Shown here piece after piece: positions 8,015 through 17,212 of a stretch of 63,139 nucleotides of DNA. Below the pieces are notes generated by a model, which did no database searches, was not told the origin of the DNA, and saw nothing but the letters and a program-made list of their open reading frames with translations. Location: contig NZ_CALEMI010000018.1 in the NCBI RefSeq assembly GCF_937910895.1, positions 1 through 63,139 of the forward strand, read 5' to 3'. Numbering within the stretch: the first letter of the stretch is position 1; each line of letters opens with the position of its first letter. The position numbers were made by a program, and so were the translations under genes. The stretch is from an uncultured Dokdonia sp. (GTDB taxonomy: Bacteria; Bacteroidota; Bacteroidia; Flavobacteriales; Flavobacteriaceae).

Positions 8015-9322
8015 TTATCCTCCAAAGTCATCAAATCTGATATTCTCATCAGGAATACCAAAATCTTCTCCCATTTTCTGAACAGCATTGTTCATTAATG
8101 GAGGACCACAGAAATATAATTCAATATCTTCTGGAGTTTCATGTTTGCTTAAATACTGATCTATCACTACTTGGTGAATAAATCCTACAAACCCATCTCC
8201 TTCTGCATCTGTAGTCTCTTTTACTTTCCAATTATCTTCTTCTAAAGGTTCTGAAAGTGCTAAATAGAATTTGAAATTAGGAAATTCTCTTTCTAACTCA
8301 CGGAAATGCTCTAAATAGAATAGTTCACGCTTAGATCGACCTCCATACCAATAGGTAACAATACGTCCTGTTTTTAATGTTTTAAATAAGTGATATAAAT
8401 GAGAACGCATAGGTGCCATTCCTGCTCCACCACCAACATATAACATTTCTGAATCAGATTCGTTAATGAAAAACTCTCCATAAGGTCCAGAAATAACTAC
8501 TTTATCTCCTGGTTTTTGAGCAAATATATATGAAGAAGCAACGCCTGGATTTACATCCATCCATTGATTTTTAGCTCTGTCCCATGGCGGAGTCGCGATA
8601 CGAACATTTAACATAATCTCACGCCCTTCTGCTGGAAAAGAAGCCATAGAATAGGCTCTCTCAACAGTTTCATTATTCTTCATCGTTAATGGCCATAAAC
8701 CGAATTTATCCCATTCTGCTTGAAACTTATCTGGTTTGTCATGCTCTTCAGGATGAGCTGTAATATCAATATCTGAATACTTAATCTCACATTGAGGGAT
8801 TTCAATTTGAATATATCCTCCAGCTTTGTATCCCATATCTTCTGGAATCTCAACAACAAATTCCTTGATAAAAGAGGCAACATTATAATTACGTACAACC
8901 GTAGCATCCCATTTTTTAATTCCAAAAACTTCTTCTGGAATCGTAATGTTCATATCCTGCTTTACTTTTACTTGACAAGCAAGACGTGCTCCTTCTGCTA
9001 ATTCTTTACGACTAAAGTGCGGAGTCTCCGTAGGCAACGCTTCTCCACCTCCTTCAAGAACGTGGCATTCACATTGAATACAAGTTCCACCTCCACCACA
9101 GGCAGACGGTAAGAAAATTTTATTGTTTCCTAATGTAGATAATAAGGTGCTTCCTGAAGCAACCTCTACTTCTCTCTCCCCATTAATGGTGATTTTTACA
9201 GGTCCAGAAGGAGATAGTTTTTGTTTTGTAAATAATAGTAATCCCACTAACAATAGGGTAAGTACTAAAAAGGCAACAATCGTGGCGATTACAACGCCAG
9301 ACATACTAGCAACTAATAACAT
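8015..9322 (-). CDS. nqrF: Na+-NQR subunit F (NADH dehydrogenase)
   Basis: 435 residues. The NADH-oxidising subunit of the sodium pump. One N-terminal membrane helix (residues 9-31) is followed by a 2Fe-2S domain with ligands C75, C81, C84 and C116, an FAD domain with the RAYSMAS motif, and an NADH-binding domain with GGGAGMAPMRS. The C-terminus YFCGPPLMN is typical of ferredoxin-reductase folds. It is the last gene of nqrABCDEF, four bases after nqrE. Confidence 0.96.
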   Translation of the reverse strand: MLLVASMSGVVIATIVAFLVLTLLLVGLLLFTKQKLSPSGPVKITINGEREVEVASGSTLLSTLGNNKIFLPSACGGGGTCIQCECHVLEGGGEALPTETPHFSRKELAEGARLACQVKVKQDMNITIPEEVFGIKKWDATVVRNYNVASFIKEFVVEIPEDMGYKAGGYIQIEIPQCEIKYSDIDITAHPEEHDKPDKFQAEWDKFGLWPLTMKNNETVERAYSMASFPAEGREIMLNVRIATPPWDRAKNQWMDVNPGVASSYIFAQKPGDKVVISGPYGEFFINESDSEMLYVGGGAGMAPMRSHLYHLFKTLKTGRIVTYWYGGRSKRELFYLEHFRELEREFPNFKFYLALSEPLEEDNWKVKETTDAEGDGFVGFIHQVVIDQYLSKHETPEDIELYFCGPPLMNNAVQKMGEDFGIPDENIRFDDFGG

Positions 9323-9326
9323 ATGA

Positions 9327-10055
9327 TTATTCTTTTTCGTTTGTAGTTAAAACTAATTCTTCACTAGCTTCTTTTGTTATTTCTTCTATTGGTGTCACTT
9401 CTGATACAGGTGTTGTTTCTTCTTCTTCATCTCCACCAGTTAACATTCCTCCAAAACTCATAAATCCAATAGCCATCAATCCAGTAATGATAAATGTAAT
9501 TCCTAAGCCTCTAAGCGGAGCTGGGACATTTGAATAACGTATTTTTTCTCGTATAGCAGCAATAGCTAGGATTGCTAAAAACCATCCTATACCAGACGAT
9601 ATTCCATAATTTAAGGCTAAGCCTGCAGATTGGATATCTCTAGATTGCATAAATAAAGAACCTCCAAGAATTGCACAGTTTACAGCGATAAGAGGTAAGA
9701 AAATACCTAATGAGTTATACAATGAAGGTGAAAATTTCTCTACCACAATTTCCACCAATTGAACCATTGTCGCAATGGTTGCAATAAAAAGAATAAATGA
9801 TAAGAAACTCAAATCATAATCAGCATATTCAGGTCCTAACCAAGTTCCTAAAGCACCATCTCTCAATATATATTGATCCAGATACCAGTTTAAGGGAACT
9901 GTTACGGCAAGTACAAATATGACCGCAGCTCCTAATCCTACTGCTGTACTTACTTTTTTAGATACGGCGAGGTAAGAACACATCCCAAGGAAGGTTGCAA
10001 ATACCATATTATCTATAAAAATGGATTTAAAAAATAATTCTACGTGTTCTAACAT
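9327..10055 (-). CDS. nqrE: Na+-NQR subunit E
   Basis: 242 residues with six membrane segments. Conserved NMVFATFLGMC and NCAILGG carry the cysteines that bind the intramembrane iron centre shared with NqrD. A flavobacterial C-terminal acidic extension of about 40 residues (DEEEETTPVSE) follows the last helix. It is separated from nqrD by 73 bp containing a REP-like motif, the longest gap in an otherwise tight operon. Confidence 0.95.
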   Translation of the reverse strand: MLEHVELFFKSIFIDNMVFATFLGMCSYLAVSKKVSTAVGLGAAVIFVLAVTVPLNWYLDQYILRDGALGTWLGPEYADYDLSFLSFILFIATIATMVQLVEIVVEKFSPSLYNSLGIFLPLIAVNCAILGGSLFMQSRDIQSAGLALNYGISSGIGWFLAILAIAAIREKIRYSNVPAPLRGLGITFIITGLMAIGFMSFGGMLTGGDEEEETTPVSEVTPIEEITKEASEELVLTTNEKE

Positions 10056-10084
10056 ATCTTTTATTTTTGAAGTTTACGCTTTCG

Positions 10085-10103
10085 TCCTTCGGCATGCTCA
10101 GGA
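10085..10103. repeat. REP-like repeat between nqrE and nqrD
   Basis: TCCTTCGGCATGCTCAGGA has complementary ends and a central GCATGC. It belongs to the same loose family as the copies at 29074-29096 and inside metH. It is preceded by a partial copy (ACGCTTTCG) of the dispersed palindrome. Confidence 0.6.
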
Positions 10104-10128
10104 TAAACTCTAGCGCTATAACATCATT

Positions 10129-10776
10129 TTAATTTTCTTCTATTAATGCCTTATTACGTGAACGTTGTACCCATATAATGAGTCCAACAACAATAAGTGC
10201 CATGGGTGATAACAACATAAATCCGTTGTTTTCATAGCCTATACTATATAATCCTGTTTTTTCAATAGGATCTCCTAAAACTTTAAAACCAAGCAATGTT
10301 CCAGAACCTAGTAACTCTCTGAAGAAACCAACGATAATTAAAATTACACCGTATCCAAGTGCATTTCCTATTCCGTCAAGGAATGATCTCCATGGTCCGT
10401 TTCCTAAAGCAAAAGCCTCAAAACGACCCATAATAATACAGTTTGTAATGATAAGACCTACAAAAACAGAAAGTTCTTTACTTAACGTGTACGCATACGC
10501 TTTTAATACTTGGTCTACTATAATTACAAGTGTTGCTACAACCACCAGCTGCACAATGATTCGGATTTTAGAAGGAATGATATTTCGCATAAGCGAGATC
10601 ACTACATTTCCTATACCTAATACAAAGAGTACAGATATTGCCATCACGATAGATGCCTTTAACTGTGCTGTAATTGCTAATGCAGAACAAATCCCCAATA
10701 CTTGTATTGTGATTGGGTTATCGTCTGCTAACGGATCAAAAATTAATTTTTGGTCTTTTTTTGATAGTAATCCCAT
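10129..10776 (-). CDS. nqrD: Na+-NQR subunit D
   Basis: 215 residues, six membrane helices, paralogous to NqrE. The Cys-bearing motifs LGICSALAIT and NCIIMGRFEAFA are present; these line the sodium and electron path. It starts four bases after nqrC ends and carries no unusual feature. Confidence 0.95.
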   Translation of the reverse strand: MGLLSKKDQKLIFDPLADDNPITIQVLGICSALAITAQLKASIVMAISVLFVLGIGNVVISLMRNIIPSKIRIIVQLVVVATLVIIVDQVLKAYAYTLSKELSVFVGLIITNCIIMGRFEAFALGNGPWRSFLDGIGNALGYGVILIIVGFFRELLGSGTLLGFKVLGDPIEKTGLYSIGYENNGFMLLSPMALIVVGLIIWVQRSRNKALIEEN

Positions 10777-10780
10777 AATA

Positions 10781-11518
10781 TTATTTCAAGTTTTGAATAT
10801 GAGGAATATATGATTTTAAGGTGCTTTTTATCATAGCACTTACACCATCTCCTGTGATGGTTGCTCCTGCTAAAGCATCTACTTCATTATCATCTTTCGT
10901 ATTATTTACTGGATCGTTATTTCCTTTGGCAACAGTAATTCCTTCATATTTACCAGCTTCCATAACATATTCTCCAATAAAATCATCCATAAAGTAACGC
11001 TCTTTAATATTGGCTCCCAATCCTGGCGTTTCCCCTTTATGATCAAAATAAGCGCCTTGAACAACCAACTCTTGATCAAGTGCAATATATCCCCAGATAG
11101 CATCCCATAATCCTTTTCCGTACATTGGGATCACATAAAATTTCTTTCCTTCACGTTCTCCTACAAAAAGAGGCATTTTACGTTCACTTTTAGGAAGCTT
11201 ACTCTGCTTTTTCATATCTACAGTAAAGGCTTCTTCGCTTTCAGTTAATTTCCCATTTTGAAGAATGTAGCTCTGCTTGATATACTTTTTATATTCTCCT
11301 TCTACTCGCTCGGTTGGAATAAAATTTACAGAACCTGTATCATCACCATTTTCGTGAACTCCCATCGCGTAGAGAATATTTTGTTGCTTCTCATAGCGTT
11401 CATTCTCTTTAATCGCTGGTTTTAAACCTTGAGCTAACCCAGCTAAAATACCTCCTACAACAATGACCATCACTGTTGCAAAAATTAAAGTATATATATT
11501 TCCGTCTGTTTTTGCCAT
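10781..11518 (-). CDS. nqrC: Na+-NQR subunit C
   Basis: 245 residues. One N-terminal membrane helix (residues 10-28) and a periplasmic FMN-binding domain. The covalent FMN site is AGAT with T220, within DALAGATITGDGV; GETPGLG around residue 163 is also conserved. FMN is attached by ApbE, encoded at 2754-3764. Two bases separate it from nqrB. Confidence 0.95.
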   Translation of the reverse strand: MAKTDGNIYTLIFATVMVIVVGGILAGLAQGLKPAIKENERYEKQQNILYAMGVHENGDDTGSVNFIPTERVEGEYKKYIKQSYILQNGKLTESEEAFTVDMKKQSKLPKSERKMPLFVGEREGKKFYVIPMYGKGLWDAIWGYIALDQELVVQGAYFDHKGETPGLGANIKERYFMDDFIGEYVMEAGKYEGITVAKGNNDPVNNTKDDNEVDALAGATITGDGVSAMIKSTLKSYIPHIQNLK

Positions 11519-11520
11519 GA

Positions 11521-12738
11521 TTACGCTGTTTTTACTTTTAGACGTTTCATTCTTCGTTTCACATTACCCTGAATCACATAATGATCAATAGTAGGAGCAA
11601 ATACGTTCATTAATAAGATAGCGAGGAATACCCCTTCTGGGTATGCTGGATTAAATACACGAATCATAATGGCAATAAAACCAATAAAGAAACCATAAAT
11701 CCATTTTCCTTTATTTGTTTGTGAGGCTGTCACAGGATCTGTTGCCATGTATACCGCTCCAAACAAAATACTTCCTATAATAAGGTGTTGCCAAAAAGGA
11801 ACACTCATTAATCCATAAAATTTACTACTCTCACTAATCCAACCTGCATCTACAACTCCATTAAACATAAGACCCATGACTACAGCTCCAATGATCGTAC
11901 TAAGCATAATTCTCCAGCTTCCTATTTTTGTGAAAATCAAAAATAATGCGCCTATAATAATCAAGAATTTGGATGTTTCTCCAACAGAACCAGGAATGTA
12001 TCCCCAGAACATATCTGCATAGTCATATCCTAAGCTTCCGCTATTTTGAGCATAGGCTCCTAAAAGAGTTTCTCCAGAAATAGCATCTGGTGTTCCTGCT
12101 AAATCTACAGCTTCTGCCACCCATACTTTATCTCCAGACATCCACGTAGGATATGCAAAGAATAAGAAGGCACGTATGGTAAGTGCTGGATTCAGGATAT
12201 TCATTCCCGTTCCTCCAAAAACTTCTTTACCGATAACAACGCCAAAAATAACTGCTACAGCGAGCATCCATAAAGGAATATCAATAGGTACGATAAGCGG
12301 CACAAGCATTCCTGTGACTAGATATCCTTCTTCTACTTCGTGACCCTTGATGACTGCAAAAATAAATTCTACCAAAAGACCAACGCCATAAGAAACAATA
12401 ACGAGAGGCAATACTTTCCAAGCACCTAGAGAGAAGTTTTCCCAAGTAATAAAATTACCCCAAATAGAAAGTTCTCTTGTGATACCATTTGCAGCATCTA
12501 CCGCTGCATAATGTTGATATCCTGCGTTAAAAATACCAAAAATCAAACACGGCACTAATGCTATGATTACCGTATTCATGGTACGCTTTAAATCATCTAC
12601 AGCTCTAATGTGACTTCCATTGTGGGTTGTCTCATTTGGACTATATAAAAAAGTATGTAATGCATTAAATGCAGGGGCCATTTTCTTGCCCTCATACTTC
12701 AATTTAATTTTATGTAAGTTTTGTTTTAATCCCATCAC
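11521..12738 (-). CDS. nqrB: Na+-NQR subunit B
   Basis: 405 residues, ten or so membrane helices. The covalent FMN motif reads SGET (T224) where the Vibrio enzyme has SGAT, so the acceptor Thr is kept and the preceding residue differs. It also has GGTGMNILNPALTIRAFLFF and the C-terminal NVFAPTIDHYV. Its start abuts the nqrA stop with no gap, implying coupling. Confidence 0.95.
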   Translation of the reverse strand: MMGLKQNLHKIKLKYEGKKMAPAFNALHTFLYSPNETTHNGSHIRAVDDLKRTMNTVIIALVPCLIFGIFNAGYQHYAAVDAANGITRELSIWGNFITWENFSLGAWKVLPLVIVSYGVGLLVEFIFAVIKGHEVEEGYLVTGMLVPLIVPIDIPLWMLAVAVIFGVVIGKEVFGGTGMNILNPALTIRAFLFFAYPTWMSGDKVWVAEAVDLAGTPDAISGETLLGAYAQNSGSLGYDYADMFWGYIPGSVGETSKFLIIIGALFLIFTKIGSWRIMLSTIIGAVVMGLMFNGVVDAGWISESSKFYGLMSVPFWQHLIIGSILFGAVYMATDPVTASQTNKGKWIYGFFIGFIAIMIRVFNPAYPEGVFLAILLMNVFAPTIDHYVIQGNVKRRMKRLKVKTA

Positions 12739-14085
12739 TTATCCTATTTCATTATACATCAAGTCAAGACCTTTTCTAATAATATCTTGGTGTGGTTGTT
12801 TTGATACGCAAATAAATTCTGTAAGTGCAAAATCTTCTGGCGCTACTTCATACATTCCTAAAGCTTCCATTTCATCAAGGTCATTGACCATACAGGCTTT
12901 TAAGATCTGTAATGGAAAAATATCTAAAGGAAATACTTCTTCATAATTTCCTGTGACTACAAAAGCACGATGTTCCCCATTGGTATTGGTATCAAGATCA
13001 TATTTTTTATTAGGTTGCATCCAAGAGAAGGTTAATGCTCTAGAAGGCGATATTTTATCAAATACAGGCTTGTTCCAACCAAAGAATTCATAATCATCTC
13101 CTTCTGGAATCGCTACAAATTCATGTGCATAGTATCCTAAAGCACCGTCAGGTTGTACTTGAGTTCCTGTAAGAACATTTCCTGAGATAAAACGGTTGGA
13201 ATCACCATCGACACCTGCATCATACGCAAACGTAGACACCTCTGCTCCGATAACCGTTTTATAATAAGATGGCTTTTTTACACCAGATCCTGATACTGAT
13301 ACCATACGAGTCGCATCAAAATGACCTGTAAGAAACAAGGTTCCTATAATCACTAAATCTTGAGCAGCGACTGTCCAAACAGTCTCTCCTTTATTGACAG
13401 GATTTATTTTATTAATAAGTGTTCCTACATTTCCAGCTGGATGAGGTCCTTTTACAGTATGAGTAACAATATCACTCATTCCTGAAAATATAGAACTACT
13501 AGACCCTACAGAAACGTGTACCCCACCAGAGGTAAGTGCATTCAATGCGGATAATGCTGCCTGCAACGCTGCTTCTTTTCCAGAAAGAACAAAATCCAAA
13601 TCTGGTGCGAGTGGTGCTGTATTATGCCCAGAAATAAATATAGCCTTAGGCTCCTTATCTGGATTTGCAATCACATCATACGGACGTTGTTTTATAAAGG
13701 GCCATAATCCACTGGATAATAGTTTTTCTTTAATAGCTTCTGGAGATGCAGAAGCACTAAGTTTTGCGAAGTCTTTGGAACCTCCTGAATGATCCGCCTC
13801 AATAACAAGACCTGTGATGACACGACGTGCACCACGCTTAATCTCAACGAGTGTACCTGCAACAGGAGATACAAAACGTATTTGTTCTTGTGATTTTGAG
13901 AAAAATAGTTCGTCGCCAGCTTGAAGTTTTGCTCCTTCTTTGACAACCATTTTAGGAGTAACCAGATGAAAATCTGAAGGTTTGATAGTGATAGTTCTGG
14001 ATTGTGGCCCCTCAGAAATACTTTTTTCTGCCTCGCCCACCAATCGTATATCAAGACCCTTTTTTATTCTAATGTCTTTTGACAT
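12739..14085 (-). CDS. nqrA: Na+-NQR subunit A
   Basis: 448 residues. A soluble cytoplasmic subunit involved in quinone interaction. Recognised by the N-terminal IRIKKGLDIRL, a biotinyl-lipoyl-like section (FFSKSQEQIRFVSPVAGTLVEIKRG), and GHNTAPLAPDLDFVLSG. It is the first gene of the operon, so the promoter at 14133-14140 drives all six subunits. Confidence 0.95.
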   Translation of the reverse strand: MSKDIRIKKGLDIRLVGEAEKSISEGPQSRTITIKPSDFHLVTPKMVVKEGAKLQAGDELFFSKSQEQIRFVSPVAGTLVEIKRGARRVITGLVIEADHSGGSKDFAKLSASASPEAIKEKLLSSGLWPFIKQRPYDVIANPDKEPKAIFISGHNTAPLAPDLDFVLSGKEAALQAALSALNALTSGGVHVSVGSSSSIFSGMSDIVTHTVKGPHPAGNVGTLINKINPVNKGETVWTVAAQDLVIIGTLFLTGHFDATRMVSVSGSGVKKPSYYKTVIGAEVSTFAYDAGVDGDSNRFISGNVLTGTQVQPDGALGYYAHEFVAIPEGDDYEFFGWNKPVFDKISPSRALTFSWMQPNKKYDLDTNTNGEHRAFVVTGNYEEVFPLDIFPLQILKACMVNDLDEMEALGMYEVAPEDFALTEFICVSKQPHQDIIRKGLDLMYNEIG

Positions 14086-14132
14086 ATATCAGTAGATTTT
14101 TGTTATCTAAAACCTTACTCTTTTAAGGTGTG

Positions 14133-14140
14133 CAAATTTA
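14133..14140 (-). promoter_or_regulatory. -7 element of the nqr operon
   Basis: CAAATTTA on the plus strand reads TAAATTTG on the minus strand, matching TAnnTTTG 48 bp ahead of the nqrA start. No convincing -33 TTG is seen. Confidence 0.45.
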
Positions 14141-14306
14141 CAAATTTCTATGCGTATTTTAGACTCGTAAAAAGGGGATCATATTATTTATAATAATTCT
14201 AAATAAGTAAATACCAAGATGTCTAAACAAATTACAAAGATATCCTATGTTTAAAGCCCTTTATTAATAACAAATTAACTATTTACGATATATTTGTTTA
14301 AGGGTA

Positions 14307-14322
14307 CGCTTTCGCGAAAGCG
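14307..14322. repeat. Dispersed palindrome between nqrA and the T9SS plug gene
   Basis: Perfect 16-bp copy. It lies about 40 bp upstream of the promoter of the plug gene. Confidence 0.9.
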
Positions 14323-14359
14323 TGTAAAAAATGAATCTTTTCTCGGTATAGAATTTGAT

Positions 14360-14367
14360 TATATTTG
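14360..14367 (+). promoter_or_regulatory. -7 promoter element (TATATTTG)
   Basis: Perfect TAnnTTTG match. It places transcription near 14374, which rules out the upstream TTG at 14365 as the start codon of the plug gene and favours ATG at 14386. Confidence 0.6.
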
Positions 14368-14385
14368 ACCAACAACTATCATTTT

Positions 14386-15645
14386 ATGAAAGCTTCCTTA
14401 CTACCATTTTTCTTTTGCACTATTTTTTTCTCTAATTTTTCATTTGCACAAGTTGCCGTAGAAACCCCTGAGCCCGCTTATATTAAATCGGTACAGTTTA
14501 GAGGAGATACCTTTTTAAGTGAGTTACCCACCATAAAACTAGGAACTCCACTACAGCTAAGTTTTGACGATATTATTGGAGATGAACACGATTATTATTA
14601 TAAGATTACCCATCACGACGCCGATTGGACTCCTAGCAAATTAGCTCGCTCCGAGTTTATGAGAGGTATGGATAATGTCCGAATATTAGATATTGAAAAC
14701 TCTGTCGCAACTTTACAGCTCTATTCTAATTATCAATTACAGATTCCTAATCAGTTTACGCAAGGACTTACACAGACTGGAAATTATTTAATTAGTATTC
14801 ATAATGAACAAGGAAAACTTGTTTTTTCTAGAAAATTTATGATCTACAATCCGTTATTTGCCGTTGGTGTGCAAATTAAAAGATCGAGAGATCTTACGTA
14901 TGTGAATGAAAAGCAAGTGCTTCGCTTTTTTGTAGATGGCGGCGAGCAACTGATTATTAATCCAAAACGAAATGTAAAGGTTGTTCTTATACAAAACAAT
15001 AATCTAAAAAATATCATTACCGGAGTTGAACCTCAATTTACTATAGGAAATAAGTTAGAGTACCGGTATGATCAAGAAACTGCTTTCTGGGGAGGAAATG
15101 AGTTTTTTAATTTTGAAAATAGAGATATCCGAGGGGCTACGGCTGCCATACGCCGTATTGAACTTAAGAGCTTATATCATAATTACCTATACACAAATAT
15201 TGCACGTTACGACACTCCTTACACATTTAATCCTGACATCAATGGAAACTTTGTGATTACCACCTTACAGGGAAGAACACCAAGGTCAGAAGCTGAATAT
15301 GCTTGGATTCATTTTAGTTTGGAGTATTCAAAACTTGAAGAAGGTCAAAAAATTCATGTGTATGGTAACTTTAATAATTATGTCATCGATGAATCTACAG
15401 AACTTATTTATAATCCAAGGAAATACATATATGAACGTCCCATCCTTTTAAAGCAAGGGTTTTATAATTATAAGTATGTTCTCGTTAATAAGGATGGCAC
15501 TATTGATAGAGAAAATGCCATAAGTGGTAATTACTGGCAAACTGAAAACGATTATCAGGTGTTGGTGTACTATCGTCGTCCAGGAGGTCGTTTTGATGAG
15601 TTAGTAGGTGTAGGAAGTAGTAATTCTTCTGTGATTACTAATTAA
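14386..15645 (+). CDS. Type IX secretion system plug protein (DUF5103)
   Basis: 419 residues from the ATG chosen here; the signal peptide (FFFCTIFFSNFSFAQ) starts at this Met and a promoter overlaps the longer reading frame. The mature part is all-beta and matches the DUF5103 family, described as the periplasmic plug that seals the SprA translocon of the type IX system. Typical stretches are ITHHDADW, GNYLISI, a C-terminal VYGNFNNY and a Tyr-rich FYNYKYVLVNKDG. The T9SS-tailed protein at 27298 shows that the system has clients here. Confidence 0.82.
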   Translation: MKASLLPFFFCTIFFSNFSFAQVAVETPEPAYIKSVQFRGDTFLSELPTIKLGTPLQLSFDDIIGDEHDYYYKITHHDADWTPSKLARSEFMRGMDNVRILDIENSVATLQLYSNYQLQIPNQFTQGLTQTGNYLISIHNEQGKLVFSRKFMIYNPLFAVGVQIKRSRDLTYVNEKQVLRFFVDGGEQLIINPKRNVKVVLIQNNNLKNIITGVEPQFTIGNKLEYRYDQETAFWGGNEFFNFENRDIRGATAAIRRIELKSLYHNYLYTNIARYDTPYTFNPDINGNFVITTLQGRTPRSEAEYAWIHFSLEYSKLEEGQKIHVYGNFNNYVIDESTELIYNPRKYIYERPILLKQGFYNYKYVLVNKDGTIDRENAISGNYWQTENDYQVLVYYRRPGGRFDELVGVGSSNSSVITN

Positions 15646-15668
15646 TACAAAACCCCTATATTTATAGT

Positions 15669-16820
15669 ATGGAGGAAACTTTGATAAAATCAAATAGCCG
15701 AAAAGCCATAAAATATCGTGGGGTTGAATGTCTTAATTGTAGTCATCCTCTTGACCTTACCGATCGTTTTTGTTCCTATTGTGGACAACTCAACACCACA
15801 AAACGACTCACTCTTAAAGACTTTTTTAGTGAGTTTGCCTTGAGTATATTTACGTACGACTCTCGTTTTAGACACACCTTGAAGGATTTATTATTTAAAC
15901 CAGGAACTATTACTAGATACTATGTAGAGGGTAAACGCTTTCATTATGCAAATCCATTTCGTTTTTTTCTAAGTGCTAGTATCGTTTATTTTATAATATT
16001 AGGATTTGCAGATTTTGTTTCTGACGACACCAATAATAATTTTCAAATTAATGCTGACCCTGATGGAGTAGAAAAAGGGCTTGCTATTGCAGATTCTATT
16101 CAAAACCAAGTTCAAAAAAATAGTGATAAAAAAATTGACTTCTCAAATGTTGAAGAAGGCATCAATAAGGCAATCCTAGCTTCAAAAAAACAAGATTCTA
16201 TAGATAATTTAAAACCTTTAGGTAGTAATTACGAACCAGAGGATTCTATTTTGAAAAGAAAAATTTGGATAGAAAAAATGATACGAAAGGGAGTCGTTTT
16301 TTATAGTTTTTATAAGAAAACAGAGATTAAAGATCCTGACAAAGCATTGGATAGCATGGAATATGGTAAAACAAAAACTAATATTTGGCTGTATCAAAGA
16401 AATGACACTTACAAGAGAATTGAAGACGACCCTGTTCGCTTTTTTAAATACCTATCTTCCAAAACTCCTTTTTTCTTATTCTTTCTAGCACCCTTCTTAG
16501 GCTTGTTTTTCTGGCTGATCTACTCTAATAAGAAATATAGCTATATGGAACATCTCGTTTTTATCTTCCATATTTTCAGTTTTGTGTTTATATGTCTACT
16601 CTTGGCATACATTCCTGACGCCCTTATTGGACAAGATATTTTTGCTGGAATATTGATGGGAATTATAGGACCATTTTACTTTTATAAGGCGCTACGCAAT
16701 TTTTACAAACAAAATCGTGTTATTACATTAATAAAATTTGTATTTTTAAATACTGTTTATTTATTCCTTGCTTCTATAACAGCATTGGTGTTTTTTGCAG
16801 TAACAGCAGCTTTTTACTAA
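15669..16820 (+). CDS. DUF3667 membrane protein with zinc ribbon
   Basis: 383 residues. An N-terminal zinc ribbon (CLNC at about residue 21 and CSYCGQ at about 36), then the DUF3667 signature KDFFSEF...DSRFRHTLKDLLFKPG, one membrane helix, a long polar insert (about residues 120-255), and three or four helices at the C-terminus. Function unknown. It follows the plug gene by 23 bp and precedes apaG by five, so the three may be co-transcribed. Confidence 0.75.
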   Translation: MEETLIKSNSRKAIKYRGVECLNCSHPLDLTDRFCSYCGQLNTTKRLTLKDFFSEFALSIFTYDSRFRHTLKDLLFKPGTITRYYVEGKRFHYANPFRFFLSASIVYFIILGFADFVSDDTNNNFQINADPDGVEKGLAIADSIQNQVQKNSDKKIDFSNVEEGINKAILASKKQDSIDNLKPLGSNYEPEDSILKRKIWIEKMIRKGVVFYSFYKKTEIKDPDKALDSMEYGKTKTNIWLYQRNDTYKRIEDDPVRFFKYLSSKTPFFLFFLAPFLGLFFWLIYSNKKYSYMEHLVFIFHIFSFVFICLLLAYIPDALIGQDIFAGILMGIIGPFYFYKALRNFYKQNRVITLIKFVFLNTVYLFLASITALVFFAVTAAFY

Positions 16821-16825
16821 AACAG

Positions 16826-17212
16826 ATGGTACAACAGGTCACAAGAGGCATTAAAATTTCGGTAGAAACTACCTTTGAAGGCACGTTTTATAAAAACTAT
16901 AAAATGCACTTTGCCTTTGGATATCGTGTGACTATTGAAAATCAAAGTAAAGATTCTGTGCAATTAATGGCACGTCACTGGAAGATTTATGATTCTTTGA
17001 ACGCTCCTGAAATTGTAGATGGTGAAGGTGTTATTGGAAAAAAACCTGTTATAAAGCCAGGAGAAAAGCATACATACAGTTCTGGTTGTTTACTCACCTC
17101 TCCTTTTGGAGCTATGAAAGGATACTACCACATGGTAAATTTCACAACTACTCGGAAATTTAGAGTAAAAATACCTACATTTAAGCTAAGTGCTCCCTTT
17201 GCGCTAAATTAG
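16826..17212 (+). CDS. apaG: ApaG domain protein
   Basis: 128 residues covering the whole fibronectin-III-like ApaG fold. It has FAFGYRVTIENQS, LMARHWKIYD, GEGVIGKKPVIKPGE and the terminal SPFGAMKGYYHMV. ApaG is linked to Co/Mg resistance and diadenosine tetraphosphate in enterobacteria and binds pyrophosphate-containing ligands; the exact role here is unknown. Its 3' end overlaps the convergent gene at 17181 by 32 bp. Confidence 0.9.
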   Translation: MVQQVTRGIKISVETTFEGTFYKNYKMHFAFGYRVTIENQSKDSVQLMARHWKIYDSLNAPEIVDGEGVIGKKPVIKPGEKHTYSSGCLLTSPFGAMKGYYHMVNFTTTRKFRVKIPTFKLSAPFALN